NCBI GenBank assembly: GCA_900617975.1
Contig: UZAE01000504.1
Coordinates: forward strand, 1-22,106
Direction: 5' to 3'
Length of the DNA stretch: 22,106 nt
DNA from: Rodentolepis nana
Taxonomy: Eukaryota > Platyhelminthes > Cestoda > Cyclophyllidea > Hymenolepididae
The position numbers were made by a program, and so were the translations under genes. How positions within the stretch are numbered: the first letter of the stretch is position 1; each line of letters begins with the position of its first letter. Shown one piece after another: positions 11,501-22,106 of the stretch. A model generated the notes under the pieces. That model worked only from the letters and a program-made list of their open reading frames with translations, was not told the origin of the DNA and made no database searches.

Positions 11501-11649
11501 GATTTAAGTTTAAAATTCAATATAAATACAAAAGGAAGGATAATTATATTTTGATCCTTAATTTAAAACAGTAGTCACCTTCGCTTTTGTACAAAACTCT
11601 GGGTGATTTGTGTGAAAATTAATAACTAATTCTAAACTCAGTAAATCCA
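8566..11649. other. Non-coding stretch, nothing recognised
   Basis: Frames up to 95 codons exist (plus 9773-10060, plus 9165-9443, minus 9075-9329), but none shows a domain, signal peptide or biased codon pattern that I can recognise, and I do not call them genes. A G11 run lies at 10603-10613, followed by a short GC-richer patch to about 10680. From 10700 onward the sequence is very AT-rich. No similarity to R1, R2 or mariner was seen. Confidence 0.55.
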
Positions 11650-11886
11650 TTAAAACCTTTAACGTCCTGCAGGGACCGTATGGTCCCCTGTCAAAATAAG
11701 CTCCAATAGTCCACTAGTCTCGTAACAGAGGGGCTATTGCCGATTGAAACATGCTCAATGCGTCTCCACAGCCTTCATCTGATACGACCAAAACTCATCA
11801 CGTCGGCGGTATCAGTCTGCTGCGAAACACGCCTGAGTGCGGTTTTGTCCATTTTTCAAAAATTAATTCAGGGGTTAAAGGCTTAA
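11650..11886 (+). mobile_element. TTAA-flanked miniature element R2, copy 2 (piggyBac-type MITE candidate)
   Basis: It is bounded by TTAA at 11650-11653 and TTAA at 11883-11886. Inside the left TTAA is (AA)CCTTTAACGTCC. The reverse complement of the right end reads GCCTTTAACCCC after its TTAA. The ends are thus inverted repeats around CCTTTAAC next to a TTAA target, which is the arrangement of piggyBac-superfamily elements. The left end has one extra base relative to copy 1 (TTAA then CCCTTTAAC), so the exact join is uncertain by a base. The body aligns with 5467-5660. At about 237 bp, and with no frame that could be a transposase, it would be non-autonomous. The 64-codon plus frame starting at 11751 is non-coding overlap. 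Established: TTAA specificity of piggyBac. Inferred: membership of this repeat. Confidence 0.65.
11670..11690 (+). other. Subterminal hairpin in R2 copy 2
   Basis: CAGGGACC (11670-11677) pairs with GGTCCCCTG (11682-11690) around a GTAT loop, with a single bulged C. This gives an 8-bp, mostly G-C stem just inside the left end. Copy 1 keeps the right arm (GGTCC) but has lost most of the left arm. Subterminal repeats can serve as transposase binding sites in DNA transposons. That role is an inference here. Confidence 0.6.
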
Positions 11887-12390
11887 TACGACGTGAAATG
11901 ACTGTGGATATTATGCGTCAAAAGTCCACATTTAATCACATTTAGTTGCTTTGATTTAGCCATATTCCCATTCGCGATAGAATTCTTCGAACAACATTGT
12001 TGTTTCAGATGCATAGTTGAAAGTTTATTGATTTTTAATTATCACAATCCACTTTTTACTAGACAACTTATGGGAGGCTGGCGAGACCAGTAATGTGTTT
12101 AATTGAATTTCCTTTAATGAAATCCGTGTCAATGATAGTTTCGCGGTAAATATGATTCACCTTTGATTCAATTATAATTATTGGGTACTTTTTGCTGTGG
12201 TTTGATTGAACCCATTTGAAATTCTAGCATTCACACAGAGCAATATATATATTTCCCTGTTCAGTTAAAAGATAACATTCGTTTAAAATAACTTCTAAAC
12301 GTTTCTTAAAAAATGGCAAATCAGAGAGTGGGCAGTGTAAATAGAGGGTTACATGAGAAAACAATAGAATTTATAAATGGTCAAATAAAT
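11887..12390. other. Non-coding stretch, nothing recognised
   Basis: AT-rich sequence between R2 copy 2 and the first hairpin. No frame, repeat or motif that I can support. Confidence 0.5.
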
Positions 12391-12451
12391 GAAATAATTA
12401 TTTTGAAAATGTACTCATTGGAGTACATGCCAATTTCAAAATGCTTCTTTC
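12391..12451. other. Strong imperfect hairpin (candidate structured RNA or worn inverted repeat)
   Basis: Eight bases, ATGTACTC (12409-12416), pair perfectly with GAGTACAT (12421-12428) around the 4-base loop ATTG. Outside this, ATTTTGAAA (12400-12408) pairs perfectly with TTTCAAAAT (12434-12442), leaving GCCAA (12429-12433) as a one-sided bulge. Further out, after a T-G wobble and two isolated mismatches, six more pairs form, ending with GAAA (12391-12394) against TTTC (12448-12451). Total is about 24 pairs in 61 bases. The length is in the range of small-RNA precursors, but the 4-base loop is tighter than usual for an animal microRNA precursor. An alternative is the remnant of a tiny inverted-repeat transposon. 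The strand of any transcript is unknown. Confidence 0.6.
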
Positions 12452-12611
12452 AGTCTTTGTTACTCTACAACACATTTTGAACACTTTCTGGAAAGTTCCT
12501 CATCACTTCGTCAAAGAAGCGAGCTTCTAAGCGCAGAAATCGCTGTTAATCAACGTTGGCATGGAAGAGAATCGGCTGACCTAAACTGGTCTGCTTAATC
12601 TAATTAGTATG

Positions 12612-12633
12612 ATTTTATTTTATAAAATAAAAT
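12612..12633. repeat. Perfect 22-bp AT palindrome
   Basis: ATTTTATTTTA followed directly by its exact reverse complement. Outside it AGTA (12606-12609) and TACT (12637-12640) also pair, giving a possible cruciform of about 35 bases with a one-base bulge. It is composed almost only of A and T, so chance occurrence in this genome is not negligible. Confidence 0.8.
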
Positions 12634-12910
12634 ACGTACTGATAGTATTCGGGACCGATTTCCCTGAAACTCTTCCGTGTTCATGGCTCTTGAGGTGCAA
12701 TTTGTGAAGAACAACTCTTCAAATCAACTTTTGAAACACGAATTATGAATGATAAAAACAAATAAACTTATCTCGATACATGATCACTCCTGTTTCTATT
12801 ACTACTTAGCAATTAAGTCGGTCAAAGGTTAGATTTGTAACTAATGAAAGTGGCATGGTTACATCATTGCCATGACTTTAATCGACTCCATATTTATCCG
12901 AATAAGTCAC

Positions 12911-12965
12911 CTTACATCAACTTTGTTTGTGTCTTACTTTTCAATCAAACAAAGTCAAATGTAAG
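12911..12965. other. Imperfect hairpin with 17 pairs (candidate structured RNA)
   Basis: ACTTTGTTTG (12920-12929) pairs perfectly with CAAACAAAGT (12946-12955) around a 16-base loop. After a small internal loop (CA against CAA), CTTACAT (12911-12917) pairs perfectly with ATGTAAG (12959-12965). The stem is thus 10 + 7 pairs in 55 bases. It lies 460 bases from the hairpin at 12391-12451. Arm length and loop size are compatible with a short small-RNA precursor. The sequence also lies inside a 61-codon plus-strand frame starting at 12844 that I do not regard as a gene. Confidence 0.55.
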
Positions 12966-15792
12966 CTTTAGAATAGCAGGGTTAAATTTTGCTATCCAAA
13001 TAGACAAAATGAATAAGTTGCGGCTATAACCTAAATATTTAACTACCAGCAAAATTACTTCATAAATTAGAGAAATTATATGATTAAATATTCAATATTG
13101 GTCATTTTAAATTAGACTAAAAAGTTATATAAGAAACCTTAAAAAGCTCATAAACAGACGGGGTAATTTTCAAACTAAATATGAATTCCATTTTTTCTAA
13201 CACTTAGAAAGTTATAACCAAAGCAAACAATGTACTTAAATGGAGAACAAACTGACTAAACAAATGCTTATATACAAAAAATATTAATACTTTCAAAATG
13301 CCAAAAGAATTTTGACAGATCCGAATTTACCGCAATCCGGAGGTTGGCTATTGACTTTGTGCGTTAAAGGAAAAAATTATTTTTCATCCAGTAGATTTCA
13401 CTGCAAAAGTGTATAAAATACTGATAACATAAAAGATACCCTATTGGATATTTTATCCTTTTATTTTCTTTAGTATTATCGAATTGCATTTCAAAGAAAA
13501 AAATCATAAACGAGTGATTAAGAATAACATATATATGTATAAGTTTGAACCATAGTTAAGCAAATTGAAATGCAACAAACTTGTAAGATATTGAGGTTTT
13601 TGAAAGTGGCAACTGATTTGTTGAGGTTTAGTGTCTAATGACAAATCGCTTTTTATCGTTAATACTTATTTACGATCTTAAACCTCACTGCTAGTTGTGA
13701 TGAGATCTGATGGGATGCGGGTACATAGACATGAATTCTAATTTTTAGATCCATTGAAGGAAACAATAGATAGCCCTCGAATTGGAAAAAGGGAAATTAC
13801 GCATGATCCCCTGCGTTATACTCGTACAAAGGTTAGTCCATCTTGGCTTTATTCGTTGATTTCGAAAGATTTTACAGATCCGAATGCTACCATTGTGCCA
13901 CTAAGTAATTAGTATTTAAGCCATAGAACACAACATTAGTCCTTTTCTTCATGCATATTTTAACTTAAGCACTACCCGATTTTAATTATATGCATGGTAA
14001 TGACATATCAAAAGATTGATTTTATCTAGTCTAAAATGTCGAAATACTTTATAATCTGTCAGTAAAATAAAATCAGCAGGGTTAATTTAGTAATTTCATT
14101 AAGCATATGAATACTTTTTAGAACAGTAATTCCCACGATAATTAAATTTCAAATATTGCTATAGTGTAATAAATTTTCATCAGATTTTAGCATCGGCTAT
14201 TTGAATCTTGTCAGAAACTATATTGGCTGATGTGGTGAGAAAAATTTTCCATTCGCTTGAATAAAATCTATAATTTTAAGCTTATAACTTATTCAAAAAA
14301 CTGTGATCTTCAGGAAAATTTGCTAAATTGCATGCTGCATGGTTGATGTAATTTTGAGTGAATTAAGGGAGTATTGCTAATCTCCTGTTATCATTGCGTT
14401 TGCAATTTCTTGGACGATTGAACAGAGGTTAGTGTTTTCATGAACCGCTCTTGGTACTCCACTGTTCCAAACAGAAAAGGTATTTCTAAATACCTGTCAA
14501 AATATACACTCCTAAATTGAATTCGCAGAGCTTCCACACCAAGAAACATTTTACTGACTTTCGTGTGTAATTTTGTTAAATATTATGAATGAATTACAGA
14601 ATAAATTCGTCTCCATGGCTTATATGTGATTTTTCATTCATCTTATTGGATAAAACTTGATGTTTTAACTAGTTAACTGCTTTGTGTACCGAAATTTATA
14701 GATAAAGACCTTGAAAATTTTATTAATTAAACAATTATACAAATCAGTGAGCATTTTAAATGGACTTTGGTAAATTAAAAAATTTGATACTTGAGCCAAA
14801 ATTTCGGTTTAATTTTCTGTCGAAAATGGAAGAAACCCGACTGAAAATAATAGAAAGTTTTTTAAAATGCTTTATTTTGACCTAATATCAATGTTGTGAG
14901 CTTACACTCATGCTAGTTCACCTCACCCATGGTACCAACTGATCCTTACAGAATGCTCACTTTTTTTCCAATTTGCAATGTTGGATTGCTTCCTTAAAGA
15001 AGAAGGAGCACGTGAATGAGAACACTTGAGATTAGAAATTAGTCCTCTATTTGATCCATTTGCCCTATTAGGTCACAAATGGTTATTCGTCAAACTGTCA
15101 TTTAAAAAATCGATCGTCATATACCTGGCTCGTAAGAGCACCACTACTGTAAGTTTAAATTAAAGAAAAATTTCAAAATTGGTCATTATGGATGCACACT
15201 TCATATACTTTACAGGGGGAATAAACTTCATAAATTTCTAAAATACAAAGTGACCTCAAATCTACGCCTCTAAACATCACAATTCGATGAAAATAACTTA
15301 AATTCCTCCAAAATCTAAAGAAATATTTAGTTAATAACAAAGAGGACCTAACTGCATCTGTAAGCTGCGCATACCCCTGCGAATTGAATCTTTGCTCAAA
15401 TTAGTCACATATTGATATTTTACTTCCAAGTGATGACTTACTTTGTCTCTCAGATTAAAGTGATTGTTGAAACATGCAATTAATATTAGACCTGAAACCT
15501 ATTTATTAGAAAAAATAGGTATCTGATTACATTTACTAGGGAGGTTTATTTAAGCGTCAAAAAACTGAATGTCATAATCTCTGTCCTTTTGTCTGAGTGT
15601 GTCTTGGGAAAAGGTTAACGTTTCTTCTAAACATCGTCATAATTTAAATAATTTATATTAATTTTTATCAGATAACTGATTAGTGTAATCCTTTGAACGT
15701 CCCAGTTTAATCATTTTTTCACTAGTTACTTACGAACTAATGACTAATAAATGGAAAGTAGTTACTGAGGGAAAACTTATTTTATTTATTTT
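12966..15792. other. Non-coding stretch, nothing recognised
   Basis: Very AT-rich, with no frame above 60 codons. Minor items: an ATATAT palindrome near 13530 and scattered A/T runs. No shared repeats found. Confidence 0.55.
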
Positions 15793-16055
15793 ATATCAAA
15801 TGGCAGGCGTCATGATGGTTATCATAAGCCCTTTAGTTGACTTCAGGCTTCACGTTTGGATAGTTATCATTAAATAGTTATCATTAGCCCTTTAGTTGAC
15901 TTCAGGCGTCATGATGGTTATCATAAGCCCTTTAGTTGACTTCAGGCTTCACAGAAAGGGGAAGGAACATCAAGGTGAAAAAAGTCAGGAGAGGTGGGGG
16001 GAACAGAAGAGTGTTTCAAAGATGTAAGAGACAAGCACGAAGGTAGAACAAAGGT
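15793..16055 (+). repeat. Interspersed repeat R1, copy B (longest copy)
   Basis: It starts at ATATCAAATGGC and matches copy A (1-170, opposite strand) to AACAAAGGT near 16055, where copy A is cut by the window edge. The true end of the family may be further right. The first part, carrying GGTTATCATAAGCCC and TTGACTTCAGG, is reiterated (see next entry). The remainder is purine-rich single copy: GAAAGGGGAAGGAACATC, AAAAAAGTC, GGTGGGGGGAA, GAAGAGTG, GTAAGAGACA, AGGTAGAACAAAGGT. No coding frame spans it. The class is unknown. It has no recognisable tRNA-like promoter boxes and no terminal inverted repeats that I could identify. Confidence 0.7.
15804..15952 (+). repeat. Local tandem reiteration inside R1 copy B
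   Basis: A 50-base segment at 15804-15853 is repeated identically at 15903-15952, a 99-base offset. Between them, 15877-15907 repeats 31 bases of the same unit with one difference (TCATTAG for TCATAAG). ATAGTTATCATTA is itself doubled at 15860-15887. The core is thus present three times with spacings of 59 and 40 bases. The identity of the outer units implies a recent duplication in an otherwise old repeat. Each full unit contains the small inverted repeat ATGAT-GGTT-ATCAT. Confidence 0.9.
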
Positions 16056-19000
16056 GAGGTGAATATTGTGGAAATAGTCGAATATGGCATAGAGTGAGGT
16101 GATGGTATTTTGAAGTCAATAGACTTTTTTGCCGTATGAGAATACGTTGCTCAGGGTGCACCACGTGGAGGTAAGTCTATCTTTTTTTGAGAAAGAGTTT
16201 TTGAACACTTTTAAGCTAGTAACTTCGAAATAACCAATACTAAAGAGAATTTTTGAGTACGACAATACTATTTTCGTAAATTCATGAATTTTCATAACAA
16301 ATCATCGCCTACGCTCTTATAAAATTGAATTTAATCGAAGGGGGTGGTGAGGGGGGAAGAATAAACTTTGGATAAAGGAAGCCAAATTACCTCACAGTCA
16401 CATTTGTCCCCACATGGGTTTAAAAGAATGCTTCTGAATGTTCGAGCATTCGTTTCAAATAATTTTTCAGTTGACTCTAGGTGTTGATTTCATTAACTCA
16501 CAGAGTCATGAAAATTAGAAACTATGTAGTTCCGGAATTCAAGCCATGCGAAACTCTTGAAATTAGTGATTAATAGAAAAGAAATGACAAAAAAATTAGA
16601 GAAACAAAAAAATTAATTAATAGAAAAAATGACGATTTTAGCCCAAAACTTGATAATGAAGTGAAATGGCTGGGAGGAGATTCAAGTTTAATGCGAATCA
16701 GAAAAGTTTCAAACTGATAATCGGAGTTCAAATCAATACACCCATCACAATATAAGGTTAAACATTAGGCTTAAGATTATTTATTTATTAATTTATTTAT
16801 TTCATTGAATGTTTACTTAATCTAAAGCAAAGTAAGTTCACGAAAAATACGCCCACTTTGTCATTTCAATTTGTATTAAAAACTTTATTTCCTTATTATT
16901 AATTACATTCGTAGTACTACAGTTAGGACTATTGTTTAAGTCATCTCTCCTTGAGCGGAACAATTAAGTGGAACCAGTGTTTTCGCCCAAATTAATGGAC
17001 AAAGTTTTTTAATTAAAATGACAAAGTTTGACATTGAAGTGCGATTTAATTAAAAATTTTAATGATTGTCAAGCTGTTTAAAGAAAATTCGGCCCTGGAA
17101 TTGAGGGTTTAAAAAATTCGCCACTGCAGTCTCAATTTTGTCTGCATTTCAAAATACCAATTGCCAAGTTAGAGCACTGATTTTTTGTAAAGATATGGAG
17201 AACTATTTCACCGCAAAAAGCACAAGAAATTCTCAGAATCTTCATTGAAATTAATCAAAATTGAATTTACATTGAATTGACTTCAAAAACTGAACACTTC
17301 TTAAGTATCATCGATTTATTCATGAAGTCGAATTAATCAAAAAACTTGAAAGTCACACTGTGGGACAAATTTTGATATTCATTTAACAGACCTTTAGTTC
17401 ATAGCTTTAACCCGACTGGAAAAAAAGGACGAATTTTAACTCACACACGCGGAAATCGGCTTTGTTGACCGACGGTCTGAACCAATTCTAAAAAATAAAT
17501 TTCCTTGTTCGCCTAATTAGACGGAATATTCTTTGCGCTTGTTATGGAACTCCTTATTTTTAAAACATAAATCCACTTTCAAGTGACGTCTATATTTCTG
17601 TATTGCAAATCGTGCCACAATATTAATGTTTGATTTTGTTATTTCAAAATGTACTGCTATTAACAGCATATAAATTAAGAAAACGTATATTCAATCTTTT
17701 TTTCTGATATAGAGTTCACTAATTTAACCCAGTCTAATAAAGTCTGAAGTTTATTTAAAGGTCAAGAATTTTATGATTTGAACTTTTGATAAGTTTAATA
17801 CGAGGAAATCTTATGGTAAGAGGCAAGATATTATTCTTTTCTCAAATATTTCATTAGCACAGTTAAAAGAGCCTCATAGTAGATGGTAAATTGTTTTTAT
17901 AAAACATCAAATCTAGAATTAATTTGATTAATTTGACGAAAATTGGGGAAATATATTTTTAATGCCAGGTCGAATGGTCGGAATAATTTTTGAAGTGTGA
18001 AATAAATGTGGAATATGAGTAGATGAAGCCCGCATTTCGTTCTCTAAGTTAGAAATGTCGGCTTGATATTATGGATGAATCTTGAATGCATAATAGGAGC
18101 AAATGACCACAAGTGAACCAGACGCTCGAAAACGTCCAAAAGCATTCGTTAACCAAGTGGGTGAAATGAGTAACTTAATAGAATCATTTAAATACATATG
18201 GTTTTAGATATTTTGTATTTAGCCAATGTAATACAAACATGGATTATTTGTAATAAACATCATAAAATTTTATGAAATAGTATGACGGTAAGGACCATCT
18301 TGACATTAATTATAAGATTTGGACAACTATTTATGCTTTTTCGCCCTCCGAAACTCCTTGGCATCAGAGTTGAGTCGTATACGTTTAGCCCTACAAAAAA
18401 TTCGTTAATACCGTTCTGTTAAAAGCAGAATCATGATAACGTCTAAGAATAAGAAATATGTCACTGATGAACGTCACTGTTTCAAATCCCACAAGCCAAG
18501 CAAGTATGAACAAACGATGATTGAAATAATACAATACAATTGCTCAAAAAATGTGCAATATAGTCAAGATTAATGAAGATTATTAACGATTTTGGGCATT
18601 TAAACTTATCGATCGACAAAGAACTCTAGTGAAAATTTATGAAGTAAGACCAAAAGGATAAGAAGCGAATTTTAAAAAAACAATTGTCAATAAACTTTTT
18701 AACCAATTTTAGATGTAAAAAGTCGTTTAAAAGTATTAAAATCTCCTAAAAAATTAGCTTAAGGCACATTACAAAGAAGCGCTTAAAATTTGCAGTAAAT
18801 ATTACATTTCTTCTATTGTGTTTATGTTGTCTTCAAAAGAAAGTCAACAGGTCACATCACACAAAGACTCAGTGATAAAATCATGAAACTCTATCTTTGT
18901 GACATTGAGATATTGAAAACTGAATCCTACTCTTTATAACAACCAAATCAGCACAATCTCCTTTTTCGTTATAAGTGAAAATTATCATCCTTCTGATTCG

Positions 19001-22000
19001 ACCACTGGGCTGTTTAGGTACTGCCCAGGTACGACTGAATAATATGTAAATTTACACAAAATAATTCATATTATATTTGAAAAAAGGAATATACTTTTAA
19101 CAAACTACTGCATAACGCCTACAACTTGATTACCTCTTAAAAGATATTTGCTAACATTCAGGTATAATTGCGCTTTCGATCAGTAATGAAAATAGAAAAG
19201 CACAGTTTGGCTTCTACCTTTTCTAATTAATGAGTGAGGCCTTTTTAACCTATCATAAAAGCATTTACACTGTGGAGAATGGCAGGCAAATGTAGAACAG
19301 AAATTGTGCCATTTCATTGATTCATGTAAAAAGGTATGATTAATAGCGATCACTGCGAGTATTTCATAATGGTTACGCACATTACGACAGAGCTTCAGAA
19401 TACTATAGTTCCATTAAAAGGATATATTACTATTTTAGAATATACGAATAATAAGTAGTCATTCCTTCTTTTGAAATTCATAGGAACTCTTTTTCAATAT
19501 CGATTTCATCTGTAACTATATCAAGGTTTGCATATTTTTCATTCTATTGCCCATACTGTTCCTTCTCTTAAACCCTTATCGATTTATCGATTTTATTCAT
19601 TATCAAATATGTTAGGGTCAAGAAAAATGCGAAAACCTCATTATTAAAGGTGTTTAATTCAGTGCCCTCTATTTGTTTAAAATAATCCGTTTAGCGACTT
19701 GACGATAAATAGAAGATATTCTGATCAAACACTCTGGGAGTCAATACTTGAAAATCTAGATTTCTTCTCCAGGATGAGCATTCAAGTTATGAAATTGAAG
19801 AGCTAAGTTACTAAGACCTAAATTTGAACACGAAAGTTTACAAGTTTCCAAACCCCATCAACTTTTTTATTGTTCCCTACTAGCAGGTGGATAACGCAGT
19901 TCTGCCCTGCCGCGGGTATTAAGCACAGGGATTTAACATTTTTGAATACCTTTAGGAACGGAATGATCTTAGTCTGAAAGAGAAACGCATTCAATGACAT
20001 GAGTATCTAATATCCACTCGCTTATTCAAGATAAGAGGCGTTTGTATTTTCATTTTAGATTTCGTAGTAAACACGAGCAGATTACATATTTCATCTTAAT
20101 TTGCAACTATTCTAAATGTTCTTTCTAAGAGAGGACAAAGGCGGGGTGACCAACCGATTTATTAAAAATTGACCTAGGAAAGTACCTGACTTATACTCGA
20201 CTAAATGAGAATTGAAAATTAAATTTGGAGCGCGGATTTCAATATACGTCTATGTGAATGATATCTAACTTTCGGAAATATTGCATTAGGTATGAAACTA
20301 CGATGTAAATTTCTTAAATATTTAAGCTGGCGAATTGACAATAACGTTAGAAATCACACCATTTATAGGAAAGTTACCTGTTCATAGGTGGTTTGTTGTA
20401 ATAATTAAGTGAATCAAAATAAATGAAGAAACAAAGCAACGTATAGAAATAAGAAGAGATCTTTTATCGATTTTGCTCCAATGCAGTTGCTAATAGATAA
20501 TTCTCACCTTACCTACTGGGAGCAAGTTTGTTGAATAGTAGGAAATTTGAGGGCTTACAAGCTATTTCATCAACTACGCCTTTCCTTACTTTTTTATTTC
20601 TTTTTGACTTATACGAAAAATTACAATTATTAATGCATATTCATTAAATTGGAGACGGACTAATAAATGGGCATCCGATTAAGTTTAATACGTGAAAAGA
20701 AAAGAGCGTATTTGTTTAAACCAGTAGAAGGACAAGACACGACCTATATGAAGGCTAAGTTAGTTAAGGAAAAACTAACACCCAGAAATATTTTCTATTG
20801 TTAAAATGTAATACTACAGACATCTTGTTGATTAAAATGGATTTTCCTTTCAATTCACGGAAACCTACAAGTCAAAACAAAAATGTAACGATTTCGTTTT
20901 AAAATTTGTACTTACTCCAGAGGATTTGAAATTTATAATGTGATCACATTATATATGATAAATTACGTGGTATCTGCCCAATTAAGGTTTACTTAGTGTT
21001 AAGGTATTCTAACATATAGATAAGTCTGCTTAAATCGAACCATTAGGCAAAGCAAAGAGACCGACTTAATTCCACCCAATTAATCATTAGTAAATCACAT
21101 TGAAAAGTCAACCAAAACATTTAAGGCGAGTGGAAAGGGTGGATTTTCTACGAGGACTCGACAGCAAAGCCGTCTGGTTTAACGACGAGGGAGAGGAGAT
21201 GAGCTGACAATTTATTTCAATAGCTTCTATTCAAAGTGTACCATACATATAAATCATACGAACAACATGTGAGTAATGATATTGAAGCAAAAGGTGAATG
21301 AGTCAATGCTAATTGTGACTTTTTTCACAGTGTTGCATGATTGAAAATCAATTGGATTGCGTGGGGACGAAATAGACGTCTTGATTAGTAGTCAAAACTT
21401 CAATTTTAAGTGCAGAATGATATTTCGGACCGAGTATGCTGGATGGCGTTTGAACAAGACAAGATTTATTTATTGTAATTGGCAACTTGCTTTTATTAGT
21501 GTCGAAACTGGTCGAAACGTCGTTTTGATCAATTTTATATTTCCTCAAATAAATACTTGTGTTTTTGTTCAAAGAAATATATTTTAGGAACATAAATTGA
21601 TCATTTTAAAATCATTAATTTAAGAAAATGCAAATTTAAAAACGCTTAAAAACATTACAGTATATACTTTGGTAAAACTTGAAGTCTTATTGAACAAATG
21701 AAGGTTTACGTAAACTTATCAATGGGTTGAATTAACTTCATTAAATCGGAGAATTTTAAAATTATATTGTAAGGAAAAATAACTATAAGGAATTGGTTAT
21801 TTAAACCGCCCTGGCTAAATACACATGAAACTAATGGCAAAACGGGCGATTAATGTTGCTATCTCCAAATAGGAACATTTCTTTGTTTTAATTCATGTTT
21901 TGCATTGAACAATTGGATTTTAAAACATTTTAAAAATCTATCAATGAGGGATAAAGGAAGGGGGGAGGGTTTGAAAGTGAGGGTCACGAATACTTACTTA

Positions 22001-22070
22001 ATGAAGCATTCATTGTTCCCAAGTTTCAATATTCATTTCCCCACAGCCCATCCCTGGATTTTTGGTCAAA

Positions 22071-22073
<3 letters not shown>
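16056..22073. other. Long non-coding AT-rich stretch
   Basis: No credible gene. The largest frames (minus 19180-19380, minus 19818-20000, and the overlapping pair near 21348-21593 on both strands) are 60-81 codons without recognisable motifs. Simple sequence: a TTTA-type run at about 16776-16803 and short palindromes at 16276-16289 and 18260-18275. Purine-rich patches occur at 16340-16360 and 21957-21970. I see no copy of R1, R2 or mariner. Confidence 0.55.
20934..20953. repeat. Perfect 20-bp palindrome centred on TGATCA
   Basis: TATAATGTGA is followed directly by its exact reverse complement. It is less AT-only than the palindrome at 12612 and contains GTGATCAC at its centre. It could be a symmetric protein-binding site or chance. 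No gene or promoter is visible nearby. Confidence 0.8.

Positions 22074-22106
<33 letters not shown>
22074..22106. repeat. TA/AT microsatellite, cut by window end
   Basis: Uninterrupted AT dinucleotide repeat of at least 33 bases running off the right edge, so its full length is not known. Confidence 0.97.

Noticed and set aside
15804..15952. CRISPR-like spaced repeats
   Set aside because: Spacing is irregular (59 and 40 bases), the spacers are themselves repeat-derived, and the genome is eukaryotic.
16667..16735. Possible tRNA: TGGCTGGGAGG (A-box-like) followed by GTTCAAATC (B-box-like)
   Set aside because: The bases flanking the B-box-like stretch cannot form a T stem, and no acceptor stem closes around the pair.
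21348..21593. Overlapping frames of similar length on both strands
   Set aside because: Neither translation shows a motif; mirrored stop-free stretches of this size occur by chance and both cannot be coding.

Overview
This is a 22.1 kb AT-rich (about two-thirds A+T by eye) eukaryotic window with no host gene that I can recognise. There are no bacterial-style operons, ribosome-binding-site-led genes, rRNAs or tRNAs. Short frames with dense stops, microsatellites and a mariner-family DNA transposon point to an invertebrate animal genome, in intergenic or intronic sequence. The species cannot be named from what is here.

Layout: 1-170 is an interspersed repeat (family R1, minus orientation) cut by the window start. 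171-5466 is non-coding apart from a GA microsatellite near 3.2 kb. 5467-5660 is the left part of a TTAA-ended repeat (family R2). 6013-6080 is a short R1 relic. About 6120-6720 is a visibly less AT-rich but non-coding stretch. 7271-8563 is a full-length mariner element bounded by TA, with near-perfect inverted ends and a transposase gene on the minus strand that is broken by three frameshifts. 11650-11886 is a complete-looking second R2 copy with TTAA at both ends, which suggests a piggyBac-type miniature element. 12391-12965 holds three imperfect hairpins or palindromes close together, two of them strong enough to test as structured RNA precursors or as worn inverted-repeat elements. 15793-16055 is a plus-oriented R1 copy whose 5' part is locally reiterated. 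The rest, up to a TA microsatellite at the right edge, is AT-rich DNA with no coding signal.

The window is therefore best read as a transposon and repeat landscape. Its only protein-coding information is a decayed mariner transposase. The least expected content is two unnamed repeat families (R1 and R2), each recognisable by comparing copies inside this window, and the hairpin group near 12.4-13.0 kb. All alignments were made by eye.
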